NCBI GenBank assembly: GCA_963749515.1
Contig: CAVVMR010000010.1
Location: 496,001-560,000, forward strand
Source: Gaiellasilicea sp963749515
GTDB taxonomy: Bacteria; Actinomycetota; Thermoleophilia; Gaiellales; Gaiellaceae
Length of the DNA: 64,000 nt
Direction: 5' to 3'
Each line of letters opens with the position of its first letter. Position 1 is the first letter of the stretch. The notes under the pieces are model-generated. The model worked only from the letters and a program-made list of their open reading frames with translations. It did not search any database and had not been told where the DNA came from. The position numbers and the translations under genes were made by a program. Below, in pieces: positions 6,622-15,417 of this stretch.

Positions 6622-8291
6622 ACGAGCGGCGCTCCAACCGCCGCATTCGCCTGCTCCTGGGTGTCTTCGCGCTCGTGTTCGCCGGCACGCTCGCCCGGGC
6701 GGTCTGGCTCCAGGGCGTGCAGGCCTCGACCCTCGAGCAGATGGCGCTCCGCCAGCACCAGGCGACGACGGAGATTCCGGCCGGCCGTGGGACGATCTTC
6801 GACCGCACCGGCGAACCGCTTGCGATCGGGGAGCAGGCGACGACGATCTACGCCGATCCGCGCAGCGTGAAGCAACCGCGACAGGTGGCGCTGGCCGCGG
6901 CGAAGGCGCTCGGCGTGAACGCCGAGAAGCTCTATCCGCTCCTGGCGGACCGCACGCGCCACTTCGTCTACGTGAAGAGGAAGGCCGATCCGGCCAAGGC
7001 GGCCGAGCTCGAGAAGCTGAAGCTGCCCGGTCTCGGCTTCTACGCAGAGGAGCTGCGCTACTACCCGCAACGCGGTGTCGCCGCGCACGTCCTCGGCTAT
7101 GCGGGAATCGACAACAAGGGGCTCGAAGGGCTCGAGCGCTCGCTGGACAAGTCCCTGATCGGCAAGCCGGGCACGCAGACCACGGTGACCGATCCAGCGG
7201 GTCGCGTGATCGACGTGATCTCGACCAAGCCGGAGCGTGCCGGCGACGACGTCTTCCTGACGATCGACCACCGGATCCAGGCGAACGCCGAGACGGTCCT
7301 GCGCGAGACGGTCAAGCAGTGGGGGGCAAAGGGCGGCACGGCGATCGTGCTCGACCCGCGCGATGGTGCCGTTCTCGCGATGGCCGTTGCACCTGGGTTC
7401 GACGCGAACAAGTTCGGCACCGCCTCGGCCGACCGCCGCCGCAACCGTGCCGTCACGGACGTCTACGAGCCCGGCTCGACGTTCAAGGTCGTCACCGTCG
7501 CGGCTGCGCTCTCGGAGAAGGTCGTTGCGCCGTCGACCGCGTTCACGCTTCCCTCCTCGATCCGCGTGGCGGACCGGATCATCCACGAGCACGAGCCGCG
7601 TCCGACGCAGCGCATGACGGTCGCGCAGATCCTCTCTCAGTCCTCGAACGTCGGCACGATCACGCTGGCGCAGATGCTGGGCCGCTCGCGCGTGGAGGAC
7701 TGGATCAGCCGGTTCGGATACGGCAAGTCGACGGGGGTGGACGCTCCGGGTGAATCGCGCGGCCTGCTGCCGGGCTACTGGTCCGGCTCGTCGATCGGGA
7801 ACGTTCCGATCGGGCAGGGCATCGGCGTCACGCCCATCCAGATGGCGACGGCCTACGCCGCGATCGCGAACGACGGTGTGCTGCACGTGCCGCACCTCGT
7901 CGAGCGCGTCGGCACCGACCAACCGAGCCGCAGCCAGGGACGCCGCGTCATCTCCAGGACGGTGTCCGCGCAGATGATGGCGATGCTCCGCGACGTGGTG
8001 TCCGCGGAGGGCGGTACCGGAGCAGCGGCGAAGGTGCCCGGCTACACGGTCGCCGGCAAGACCGGTACGGCCGCGAAGCCGGTGCCCGGCGGCTACTCGA
8101 CCTCCCGCTACGTGGCGTCGTTCGTCGGCGTCGTGCCCGCGAAAGACCCGCGCCTCGTCGTGCTCGTCCAGATCGACGAGCCGCGCGGGGCGATCTGGGG
8201 CGGCGTCGTCGCAGCACCCGCCTTCGCCGAGATCGCGCGCTCGAGCCTCGTCGAGCTCGAGGTTGCTCCAGACGCACCGTCGACTCCCTAG
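6618..8291 (+). CDS. ftsI: Peptidoglycan transpeptidase FtsI (class B penicillin-binding protein)
   Basis: 557 residues with a short cytoplasmic basic segment, one membrane helix (about 10-28), a class-B dimerisation/pedestal domain beginning PAGRGTIFDRTGEPLA, and the transpeptidase domain. Catalytic motifs are S287-x-x-K290 (PGSTFK), SSN 342-344 and KTG 481-483. It cross-links septal peptidoglycan with its partner FtsW (14191). ATG 6618 overlaps the ftsL stop (ATGA); in-frame sequence further upstream belongs to the ftsL region in another frame. No PASTA repeats follow the transpeptidase domain. Confidence 0.95.
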   Translation: MNERRSNRRIRLLLGVFALVFAGTLARAVWLQGVQASTLEQMALRQHQATTEIPAGRGTIFDRTGEPLAIGEQATTIYADPRSVKQPRQVALAAAKALGVNAEKLYPLLADRTRHFVYVKRKADPAKAAELEKLKLPGLGFYAEELRYYPQRGVAAHVLGYAGIDNKGLEGLERSLDKSLIGKPGTQTTVTDPAGRVIDVISTKPERAGDDVFLTIDHRIQANAETVLRETVKQWGAKGGTAIVLDPRDGAVLAMAVAPGFDANKFGTASADRRRNRAVTDVYEPGSTFKVVTVAAALSEKVVAPSTAFTLPSSIRVADRIIHEHEPRPTQRMTVAQILSQSSNVGTITLAQMLGRSRVEDWISRFGYGKSTGVDAPGESRGLLPGYWSGSSIGNVPIGQGIGVTPIQMATAYAAIANDGVLHVPHLVERVGTDQPSRSQGRRVISRTVSAQMMAMLRDVVSAEGGTGAAAKVPGYTVAGKTGTAAKPVPGGYSTSRYVASFVGVVPAKDPRLVVLVQIDEPRGAIWGGVVAAPAFAEIARSSLVELEVAPDAPSTP

Positions 8292-8342
8292 CCGGCGCGG
8301 GAACCAAAGCGGACGGCTCATCGCCGTGGTTCACTTGCGGGC

Positions 8343-9242
8343 GTGGGAGGGCGGCGCGAAGGTGTGGCCTGGGCGCTGCTCGGCGTCGTGCTCTTCTCGT
8401 TCTCGGTCCCGCTGACGAAGGTCGCGGTCGAGGGGTTCGACCCCTTCCTGACGGCGACAGGCCGCGCGGCGATCGCAGGCGCACTCGCGATTGCTCTGAT
8501 TGCGTGGCGCAACGTGCCTCTGCCGCCACGCGACCAACTGTGGCCGCTGCTCATGACGATGCTCGGCGCCGTCTTCGGCTGGCCGATCCTCCTCGCGCTC
8601 GCGCTGCAGCGGACGACCGCCGCACATGCGGCGGTGATCGCGGCCTTCATGCCGCTGACGACAGCTCTGATCGCAGTACTGCGCACGCGCGAGCGCGTGT
8701 CGGGGCACTTCTGGGTCGCTTCGGGTGTGGGGACGACTGCGTTGCTTGCGTTCGCGCTCTCGCGCGGCGGAGCTGAGGGCGGCGACCTGCTCGCGGACGC
8801 GCTCGTCGTCTGCGCAGTCGTCGCGTCGTCGTGGTGCTATGTCGAGGGCGCGTCGGTGACGAAGACGATGCCGGGCTGGCAGGTCATCTCGTGGGTCGTC
8901 GTGCTCGCGCTGCCGATCACGGTTCCGGCGTCCGCGGCGATCTGGTGGGTGACGCACGCAGACCACGATCCGACCGCGGGGGCGTGGACGTCGCTCGTCC
9001 TGCTGGGTGTCTCCTCGATGTACCTCGGCTTCTTCGCCTGGTACCGCGGGCTCGCGCTCGCGGGCATCGCGCGTGGTGGCCAGGTGCAGCAGCTACAAGC
9101 CCTGCTGACGCTCGTGTGGTCCGCGCTCCTCCTCCACGAGAAGGTGACGCGCGTCACGGTGCTCGCGGCTGTTGCGGTGGTCGTCTGCGTCGTGTGGGCA
9201 CAGCGCGCACGCGTCCCGGCGGAGGCGGCGCCGCAGGAGTGA
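8343..9242 (+). CDS. DMT-superfamily EamA-type transporter
   Basis: A 299-residue integral membrane protein with ten predicted hydrophobic helices arranged as two EamA repeats (first about 10-135, second about 150-290). EamA marks include PLTKVAVEGFDP and AAFMPLTTALIAV in the first half, and SSMYLGFFAWYRGLALAG and LQALLTLVWSALLLHEK in the second. The substrate is unknown; families of this kind export amino acids or metabolites. It is oddly placed between ftsI and murE in the dcw cluster, with 51-bp and 74-bp gaps where other junctions overlap, suggesting insertion. The start is GTG 8343, with no clear Shine-Dalgarno. Confidence 0.88.
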   Translation: MGGRREGVAWALLGVVLFSFSVPLTKVAVEGFDPFLTATGRAAIAGALAIALIAWRNVPLPPRDQLWPLLMTMLGAVFGWPILLALALQRTTAAHAAVIAAFMPLTTALIAVLRTRERVSGHFWVASGVGTTALLAFALSRGGAEGGDLLADALVVCAVVASSWCYVEGASVTKTMPGWQVISWVVVLALPITVPASAAIWWVTHADHDPTAGAWTSLVLLGVSSMYLGFFAWYRGLALAGIARGGQVQQLQALLTLVWSALLLHEKVTRVTVLAAVAVVVCVVWAQRARVPAEAAPQE

Positions 9243-9316
9243 CGGCCCGCAGTGGCGCGATCGGCATCCGCTTTGCAGATTCCGATCCTGCGCAGCTAGG
9301 TAGCGTTCCGCCGGAC

Positions 9317-10753
9317 ATGGAGCTCGAGCGCCTTGTTGCTGCGCTTGCACCAGAGGCGGTCCTCGGCACTCCCGATCCCGTTGAGGTGCGGGACCTCGCG
9401 TACGACGCCCGCGCCGTCACCCCCGGTGCGGCGTTCTTCGCCGTGCCCGGCGAGCGCGCCGACGGACATGACTTCGCGGTCGAGGCGGTCGCGAACGGCG
9501 CCGTCGCGCTCGTCGTCGAGCGCGCCGTTGAACCAGAGGTTCCGCAGCTCGTCGTACCCTCGACCCGGGCTGCGATGGCGACTGCAGCGGATGCGTTCTT
9601 CGGGGAGCCGACGCGCGAGCTCGAGGTCGCAGGCGTCACGGGAACGAGCGGCAAGACGACGACCGCGTACCTCCTGTACTCCGTGCTCGAGGCGGCCGGC
9701 AGGCAGCCCGGTCTGCTCGGCACGGTCGAGAGCCGAGTCGGCGGTGAGGTGCGCCCGGTGGTCCGCACGACGCCGGAGGCGATTGACCTTCAGCGCACGT
9801 TCCGCGAGATGCTCGACGCCGGCAACCGCAGCGTCGCGCTCGAGGCGTCGTCCCATGCGTCGGTGCTGCACCGGCTCGACCGCGTCCGGTTCGATGCGCT
9901 CGTCTTCACGAACCTCAGCCAGGAGCACCTCGACTTCCACGAGTCGATGGAGGACTATTACGCCGCGAAGCGCAAACTCTTTACCGGCGCCGCGCCGACT
10001 CCGGCCGCCGTCAACATCGGCGACGAATGGGGGCGGCAGCTTGCCGAGGAGCTCGCGCTGCGGAACCGCGCGCCTCTGATCACATTCGGCCTCGCCGACG
10101 ATGCGGAGATCCGGGCCGACGGGCTCGAGCTGGGTGCAACAGGTGCTCGCTTCACCGCCGGCGGGATCGAGATCCAGTCGAACCTGCGGGGCCGGTTCAA
10201 CGTGGAGAACGTGCTCGGCGTCGTCGCCGCCGCAATCCTGCTCGATGTCGCAGAGGACGAGATCGCCGCCGGCATCGCCGCGCTCGAGGGCGTGCCCGGG
10301 CGATTCGAGGCCGTCGACGAAGGGCAGCCCTTCTCCGTGGTCGTCGACTACTCCCACAAGCCGGACGCGCTCGACAACGTGCTCCGCACGGCGCGCGAGC
10401 TCGCGGCGGGGCGGGTGATCGTGGTCTTCGGAGCCGGCGGCGACCGCGACCGCCAGAAGCGCCCGCTGATGGGCCGGGTCGCTCGCGACCTCGCCGACGT
10501 CGTCATCGTCACCTCGGACAACCCTCGCAGCGAGGATCCGCTGGCGATCATCCAGGACGTCCTCCAGGGCACCGGCACCGATGTCGAGATCGACCCCGAC
10601 CGGCGCTCGGCGATCGGTCGCGCAATCGAGCTGGCCGAGGCCGGCGACGTCGTCGTCATCGCGGGGAAGGGGCACGAGCAGGGCCAGGAGATCGCAGGCG
10701 AGAAGCTCGCATTCGACGACCGGGTCGTGGCGCGCGAGGCCCTACGCGCATGA
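9317..10753 (+). CDS. murE: UDP-MurNAc-tripeptide synthetase MurE
   Basis: A 478-residue Mur ligase adding the third stem-peptide residue to UDP-MurNAc-dipeptide. The ATP-binding loop is GVTGTSGKTTT (106-116), the central domain contains TNLSQEHLDFH, and the C-terminal domain carries DNPRSEDP (DNPR 401-404), the established signature for meso-diaminopimelate, so this organism should have DAP-type peptidoglycan. ATG 9317 matches the family N-terminus. TAGCGT (9301-9306) lies 10 nt upstream and may be a local -10, giving a very short leader. It overlaps murF by 4 nt. Confidence 0.95.
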   Translation: MELERLVAALAPEAVLGTPDPVEVRDLAYDARAVTPGAAFFAVPGERADGHDFAVEAVANGAVALVVERAVEPEVPQLVVPSTRAAMATAADAFFGEPTRELEVAGVTGTSGKTTTAYLLYSVLEAAGRQPGLLGTVESRVGGEVRPVVRTTPEAIDLQRTFREMLDAGNRSVALEASSHASVLHRLDRVRFDALVFTNLSQEHLDFHESMEDYYAAKRKLFTGAAPTPAAVNIGDEWGRQLAEELALRNRAPLITFGLADDAEIRADGLELGATGARFTAGGIEIQSNLRGRFNVENVLGVVAAAILLDVAEDEIAAGIAALEGVPGRFEAVDEGQPFSVVVDYSHKPDALDNVLRTARELAAGRVIVVFGAGGDRDRQKRPLMGRVARDLADVVIVTSDNPRSEDPLAIIQDVLQGTGTDVEIDPDRRSAIGRAIELAEAGDVVVIAGKGHEQGQEIAGEKLAFDDRVVAREALRA

Positions 10754-11997
10754 TTCCGATCCCTGTCCGGGCACTCGAGTCCCTAGGCCTCGGCGAGCTC
10801 GTTCCCGGCTCGGTCTCCGACGAGGTCACCGGACTCCAGATCGACTCCCGCCTCGTTCGGCCCGGCGATCTCTTCGTTGCCATTCGCGGTGGCATCGCGT
10901 TCGTCGACGAGGCACACGACCTCGGCGCGACGACGCTTGTCCCGACCGACGAGTTCGCGGCGATGGCGATTCTCGGCGAGGCGCTCCGTGCCAGCAGCAG
11001 CGCTCGGTTCGTCGGCATCACCGGCTCGACCGGCAAGACCTCCACGAAGGACATCCTCGCCGCACTTTGCGCGCCGGTCGCGCGTACGGTCGCGACCGAA
11101 GGCAGCTACAACGCCGAGCTCGGCGTGCCGCTCACCCTCGGCCGGCTGGAACCGGACACCGAGCTCTGTCTCGTCGAGATGGGCATGCGCGGCCTCGGTC
11201 AGATTGCCCAGCTCTGCAAGATCGCGCGTCCGGACATCGGCGTGATCACCGGCGTCGGGCCGGTCCACCTGGAGCTGGTCGGGTCGGTGGACGGCGTCGC
11301 ACGCTCGAAGGCCGAGCTCGTCGACGCTCTTCCAGAGGGTGGAATCGCGGTCGTGCCGGAGTCGACCGACCTGGAGCCGCACCTGCGCGACGACATCGAC
11401 GTCCGCAGGGTCGGACCGGTCGACGTCGAGCTGCGTGAGGACGGCGCACACGTCGCGTTCGGCGGCGACCGCATCCGGTTTCCGCTCACCTCCCGCCACC
11501 AGGCGCAGAACGCACTGACTGCGATGACGGCGTACGACGCGCTCGGCTTGCCGCTCGAGCGCCTGCCGGCAAGCGCCGAGACGGTGCTGCTGTCGCCCTG
11601 GCGGGGAGAGGAGCTGCCGCTGCCCGGCGGCGGCTTCGTGATCAACGACGCCTACAACGCCAACCCAACCTCACTGGAGGCGGCACTCCGGCATCTGGCG
11701 GAGCGTGGCGCCGGTCGCCGGCTTGTCGCGATACTCGGCGGCATGGCCGAGCTCGGCGACCACACCGAACGGCACCACCGCGAGCTCGCCGAGCTGGCCG
11801 CCGAGCTCGAGATCGAGGTGCTCGCGGTCGGCGACGTCGCCCGCTCCTACGGCTTCGAGGCGTGGACGCCCGACGCCGACGGTGCGCTCGAGGCGGCGCG
11901 GGCGCTCGTCCGGCCCGGCGACGCCGTGCTCGTCAAGGCATCGCGTTCTGTTGCCCTCGAAGGCATCGCCCCGGCTCTGGCGAACCCCTCCGCGTAA
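10750..11997 (+). CDS. murF: UDP-MurNAc-tripeptide--D-Ala-D-Ala ligase MurF
   Basis: A 415-residue Mur ligase that adds the D-Ala-D-Ala dipeptide. It has an N-terminal substrate domain with DSRLVRPGDLFVAIRG, an ATP loop TGSTGKTSTK (91-100), an SYNAELGVPLTL block, and the late motif NDAYNANPTS, all MurF hallmarks. No ddl gene is in this window, so the D-Ala-D-Ala supplier is elsewhere. ATGA overlap with murE; the stop TAA overlaps the mraY start (TAATG). Confidence 0.95.
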   Translation: MIPIPVRALESLGLGELVPGSVSDEVTGLQIDSRLVRPGDLFVAIRGGIAFVDEAHDLGATTLVPTDEFAAMAILGEALRASSSARFVGITGSTGKTSTKDILAALCAPVARTVATEGSYNAELGVPLTLGRLEPDTELCLVEMGMRGLGQIAQLCKIARPDIGVITGVGPVHLELVGSVDGVARSKAELVDALPEGGIAVVPESTDLEPHLRDDIDVRRVGPVDVELREDGAHVAFGGDRIRFPLTSRHQAQNALTAMTAYDALGLPLERLPASAETVLLSPWRGEELPLPGGGFVINDAYNANPTSLEAALRHLAERGAGRRLVAILGGMAELGDHTERHHRELAELAAELEIEVLAVGDVARSYGFEAWTPDADGALEAARALVRPGDAVLVKASRSVALEGIAPALANPSA

Positions 11998-13010
11998 TGG
12001 TCCGAGTCTTCATAGCGGGGCTGATCGCCATGGTCGTCTCGGTCGTGATCGGGCCAAAGTTCATCGAGTTCCTGCGCCGCAACGAGCTGGGCCAGCCGAT
12101 CCGCGAGGACGGCCCTGCCGGTCACGTCGTCAAGCAGGGAACACCGGTGATGGGCGGACTGCTGGTCCTGCTCTGCGCGTTGCTGCCCTTCCTGGCGCTC
12201 TCCAAGTTCACGCTCCCGGCGCTGACCGTGCTCTTCATGACAGTCGCCTGCGGCGCGATCGGCTTCCTGGACGACTTCATCAAGCTCCGCCACCGCCGTT
12301 CGCTCGGACTTCAGGGCCGGTGGAAGCTCCTGCTGCTCGCGGGGATCACGATCGTCGTGGGCCTCGCCGTCCACTCCCAGACGCAACTCGACACCTCGCT
12401 CTACATCCCCGTCGCCGACTTCGACATCCCGCTCTCCTACGCCTACTACCCCTTCCTGTTCCTCGTGATCGCGGGCGCGGCGAACGGCGCGAACCTGACG
12501 GACGGGATCGACGGGCTCGCGGCGGGGACGGGAATCATCGCCCTGCTCACCTTCCTGGCCATCACCGTGATCGCCTACATCCGCTCGGGCGACCCGGGCC
12601 AGCGCTCCGACTTCCAGCTCGATCTCGCGATCCTCGCGGCGGCGCTGATCGGAGCCGCGATCGGATTCCTCTGGTACAACGCCCATCCGGCCGAGCTCTT
12701 CATGGGCGACACGGGCTCCATGGCGTTCGGCGGCGCGCTCGCCGGCTTCGCGATTGTCACGGGCACCGAGGCGCTGCTGATCCTGATCGCCGGGATCTAT
12801 GTCGTCGAGGCGCTGTCCGTGATCATCCAGACGGTCAGCTTCAAGTACTGGGGCCGCCGGGTGTTCCTGATCGCTCCGATCCACCACCACTTCGAGATGA
12901 AGGCCTGGTCGGAGACGAAGATCATGGTCCGCTTCTGGATCATCGCCGCAATCTTCGCCACCGCCGGCTTCGTCCTCTACTACCGCTACTACCTGCAGTT
13001 CCGCCTTTGA
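11997..13010 (+). CDS. mraY: Phospho-MurNAc-pentapeptide transferase MraY
   Basis: A 337-residue polytopic membrane enzyme that transfers phospho-MurNAc-pentapeptide to undecaprenyl phosphate (lipid I). About ten hydrophobic helices carry the family motifs on cytoplasmic loops: GTPVMGGLL, GFLDDFIKLR, NLTDGIDGLAAG (catalytic Asp region), GDTGSMAFGG and PIHHHFEM. The start ATG 11997 overlaps the murF stop by one base. Its stop TGA overlaps the murD TTG start. Confidence 0.96.
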   Translation: MVRVFIAGLIAMVVSVVIGPKFIEFLRRNELGQPIREDGPAGHVVKQGTPVMGGLLVLLCALLPFLALSKFTLPALTVLFMTVACGAIGFLDDFIKLRHRRSLGLQGRWKLLLLAGITIVVGLAVHSQTQLDTSLYIPVADFDIPLSYAYYPFLFLVIAGAANGANLTDGIDGLAAGTGIIALLTFLAITVIAYIRSGDPGQRSDFQLDLAILAAALIGAAIGFLWYNAHPAELFMGDTGSMAFGGALAGFAIVTGTEALLILIAGIYVVEALSVIIQTVSFKYWGRRVFLIAPIHHHFEMKAWSETKIMVRFWIIAAIFATAGFVLYYRYYLQFRL

Positions 13011-14194
13011 GGCGCGTCCTCGTGCTCGGTCTCGCACGCTCCGGCCGGGCGGCGCAGGCCTTGCTCGAGCGGCAGGGCGTGGAGGTCGTCGCGGCCGACC
13101 GCACGCTCGGGAATGACACCGACCTCGGGCTGCTCGACGGCGTCGACGTGCTCGTCAAGAGCCCGGGCGTGCCGGGGGACGCGCCGCTCGTCGTGTCGGC
13201 GCGCGAGCGCGGCGTTCCCGTCTGGAGCGAGGTCGAGCTCGCCTCGCTTTACCTGCCCAACCCGATCATCGGCGTCACCGGCACGAATGGAAAGACGACC
13301 ACCACGGAGCTGCTGGGCGCGATTCTCGCCGCGCCGACAGCCGGGAACGTCGGCAGGGCGCTGAGCGAGCTCGAAGGCGAAGTGGGGGAGGCCGAGTGCA
13401 TCGTGTGCGAGCTCTCGAGCTTCCAGCTCGAGGACGTCGAGAGCTTTCGGCCGAAAATCGCGATTCTCCTGAACCTCGAGCCCGATCACCTCGACCGGCA
13501 CGGCACGTTCGAGGCGTACCGGGCCGCGAAGCTGCGGATCTTCGAGAACCAGACCGCGGACGACATCGCCGTCGTGCCGCGCGGCTACGGGCCGGTCCCG
13601 GGCGCTGCCCGGCGGATCGAGTTCGCCGCGGACGACGACCTGCCGGCAGAGCCGTTGATCCCGGGCGCCCACAACCGCGAGAACGCGGCCGCCGCGACCG
13701 CGGCCGCCCGCGCCCTGGGCATAGCCGAGGAGGCGATCGCGTCGGCCCTGCTCAGCTTCCCCGGTGTCCCGCACCGGCTCGAGCTCGTCGCCGAGCTCGA
13801 CGGCGTCCGCTGGGTCAACGATTCGAAGGCTACGAATACCGCCGCCGCCCGCCGGGCGTTGACGGCCTTCGACGCTCCGCTGCACCTGATCCTCGGCGGC
13901 TCCCTCAAGGGCGAGCGCTTCGACGAGTTCGCGGCGGACGTCGCACGCGCGAACGTGACGATCGCGTACCTGATCGGAGAGGCGGCCGAACCGCTCTCCG
14001 AGGACCTCGCCTATGCGAGCGTGCCGTTCCTGCTCTCGGCGACCCTCGAGCGCGCTGTCGCGGAGGCGGCGAGCGCAGCTCGAGCAGGCGATGTCGTGCT
14101 CCTTTCGCCGGCGTGCGCGAGCTACGACCAGTTCCGGGACTTCGAGCAGCGCGGAGAGGAATTCAGGAGGCTTGTAGAGAACCTCAAAGGATGA
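13007..14194 (+). CDS. murD: UDP-MurNAc-L-alanine--D-glutamate ligase MurD
   Basis: 395 residues with a TTG start at 13007 sharing TTGA with the mraY stop. This start is chosen because the Rossmann strand VLVLGLARSGRAA must be at the N-terminus and no ATG or GTG in frame allows it. The ATP loop is GVTGTNGKTTTT (89-100), the central domain has LNLEPDHLDRH, and the C-terminal part has VNDSKATNTAAA, diagnostic of MurD. It is somewhat short for the family (about 440-450). It ends in an ATGA overlap with ftsW. Confidence 0.94.
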   Translation: MRRVLVLGLARSGRAAQALLERQGVEVVAADRTLGNDTDLGLLDGVDVLVKSPGVPGDAPLVVSARERGVPVWSEVELASLYLPNPIIGVTGTNGKTTTTELLGAILAAPTAGNVGRALSELEGEVGEAECIVCELSSFQLEDVESFRPKIAILLNLEPDHLDRHGTFEAYRAAKLRIFENQTADDIAVVPRGYGPVPGAARRIEFAADDDLPAEPLIPGAHNRENAAAATAAARALGIAEEAIASALLSFPGVPHRLELVAELDGVRWVNDSKATNTAAARRALTAFDAPLHLILGGSLKGERFDEFAADVARANVTIAYLIGEAAEPLSEDLAYASVPFLLSATLERAVAEAASAARAGDVVLLSPACASYDQFRDFEQRGEEFRRLVENLKG

Positions 14195-15417
14195 ATCGAG
14201 GTCAGCTCGAGCAGCGTCTGCTCGTCCTCATCACGCTCGGGCTCGTGGCCTTCGGACTCGTCATGGTCTACAGCGCGACCTCGGCCGCCGCGGCGCTCGG
14301 GAACGGCGATCCGGTCACGTTCCTCAAGCGACAGGGGATCTACGCACTCGTCGGCGTCGCGCTGATGCTCTTCCTCTCGCGCTTCGACCACCGCAAGCTG
14401 CGGATCCTCGCGCCGCCGCTCGTGCTCGCCGCGCTCGCGCTCTGTCTCGCGGTGCTCCTGATCGCGCCCGAGATCAACGGTGCGCAGCGCTGGCTCACCG
14501 CCGGGTCGCTGACGTTCCAGCCGTCCGAGCTCGCGAAAGTGGCGCTTCTGATCTGGGCCGCCGCGTACCTCGCCCGGAACGGCGCGCCACAGACGCTCGC
14601 CGAGCTCTGGAAGCCGATCGGGATGCTGACCTGCCTTTTCGCCGCCCTGATCGTCGTCGAGCCCGACCTCGGGACCACGATCGCGCTGATGCTGATGATG
14701 CTCGGGATCCTGGTCGTCGCAGGCGTTCCCGGCCGCGTGCTCGCAGGCGCGAGCGCACTCGCGCTCACCGCCGGCCTGGCGGCGATCTGGATCGAGCCGT
14801 ACCGCCGGGCACGCATCTTCAGCTTCCTCGATCCTTGGGCCGACCCCGAGAACGCCGGCTTCCAGACCGTGCAGGCGATGATCGGGCTGGGCTCGGGCGG
14901 GCTCACGGGCAAGGGCCTCGGCGAGGGCGTCCAGAAGATCAACTACCTGCCGGAGCAGCAGACGGACATGATCCTGGCCGTGATCGGCGAGGAGCTCGGA
15001 CTGATCGGCACCACGGCCGTCATCGCGGCGTTCGGGGCGTTCGCGGTCGCGGGCTTCACGGTTGCGCTTCGGTGCCGCGATCCCTTCGGGAAGCTGCTCG
15101 CGGCCGGGATCACGTCGCTCGTCTGCGGGCAGGCCGCCGTGAACCTCGCCGCGGTGCTCGGCGTCGCACCGCTGACCGGGATTCCGCTGCCGTTCGTGTC
15201 GTACGGAGGCTCGAGCCTCCTGGTCCTGCTCGCCTCCGTCGGGATCGTCCTTAACATCGCGGGCGATGAGCGCGCACCCCAACGGCGAGCTGCGGTGTCT
15301 GATCGCCGCCGGCGGAACAGCCGGTCACGTCCTGCCGTCGCTGGCGGTGGCGGAGGCGCTCCGCGCGCGCGGCGTCCACGTGACGTTCGCCGGGTCGCCG
15401 GATCGCGTCGAGGCTAG
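14191..15417 (+). CDS. ftsW: SEDS-family peptidoglycan polymerase FtsW
   Basis: A 408-residue SEDS glycosyltransferase with about ten membrane helices. Family motifs are VMVYSATSA near the start, the WLTAGSLTFQPSELAK block, EPDLGTT, YLPEQQTDMILAVIGEELG and, near the end, PLPFVSYGGSSL. It works with FtsI in septal wall synthesis. The conserved protein finishes around residue 358 (LNIAGDE). The remaining ~50 residues are Arg-rich, low-complexity, and encoded entirely within the 152-nt overlap with murG. ATG 14191 is coupled to the murD stop and has AAAGG directly upstream. Confidence 0.95.
   Translation: MNRGQLEQRLLVLITLGLVAFGLVMVYSATSAAAALGNGDPVTFLKRQGIYALVGVALMLFLSRFDHRKLRILAPPLVLAALALCLAVLLIAPEINGAQRWLTAGSLTFQPSELAKVALLIWAAAYLARNGAPQTLAELWKPIGMLTCLFAALIVVEPDLGTTIALMLMMLGILVVAGVPGRVLAGASALALTAGLAAIWIEPYRRARIFSFLDPWADPENAGFQTVQAMIGLGSGGLTGKGLGEGVQKINYLPEQQTDMILAVIGEELGLIGTTAVIAAFGAFAVAGFTVALRCRDPFGKLLAAGITSLVCGQAAVNLAAVLGVAPLTGIPLPFVSYGGSSLLVLLASVGIVLNIAGDERAPQRRAAVSDRRRRNSRSRPAVAGGGGGAPRARRPRDVRRVAGSRRG

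Noticed and set aside
6057..8321. 754-codon open frame on the minus strand opposite ftsI
   Set aside because: Highly Arg/Asp/His-biased translation with no family motifs; ftsL and ftsI on the plus strand are unmistakable. A GC-rich shadow.
11705..13006. Plus-strand extension of murD upstream of 13007
   Set aside because: Open by chance through mraY; the translation is non-conserved Arg-rich sequence.
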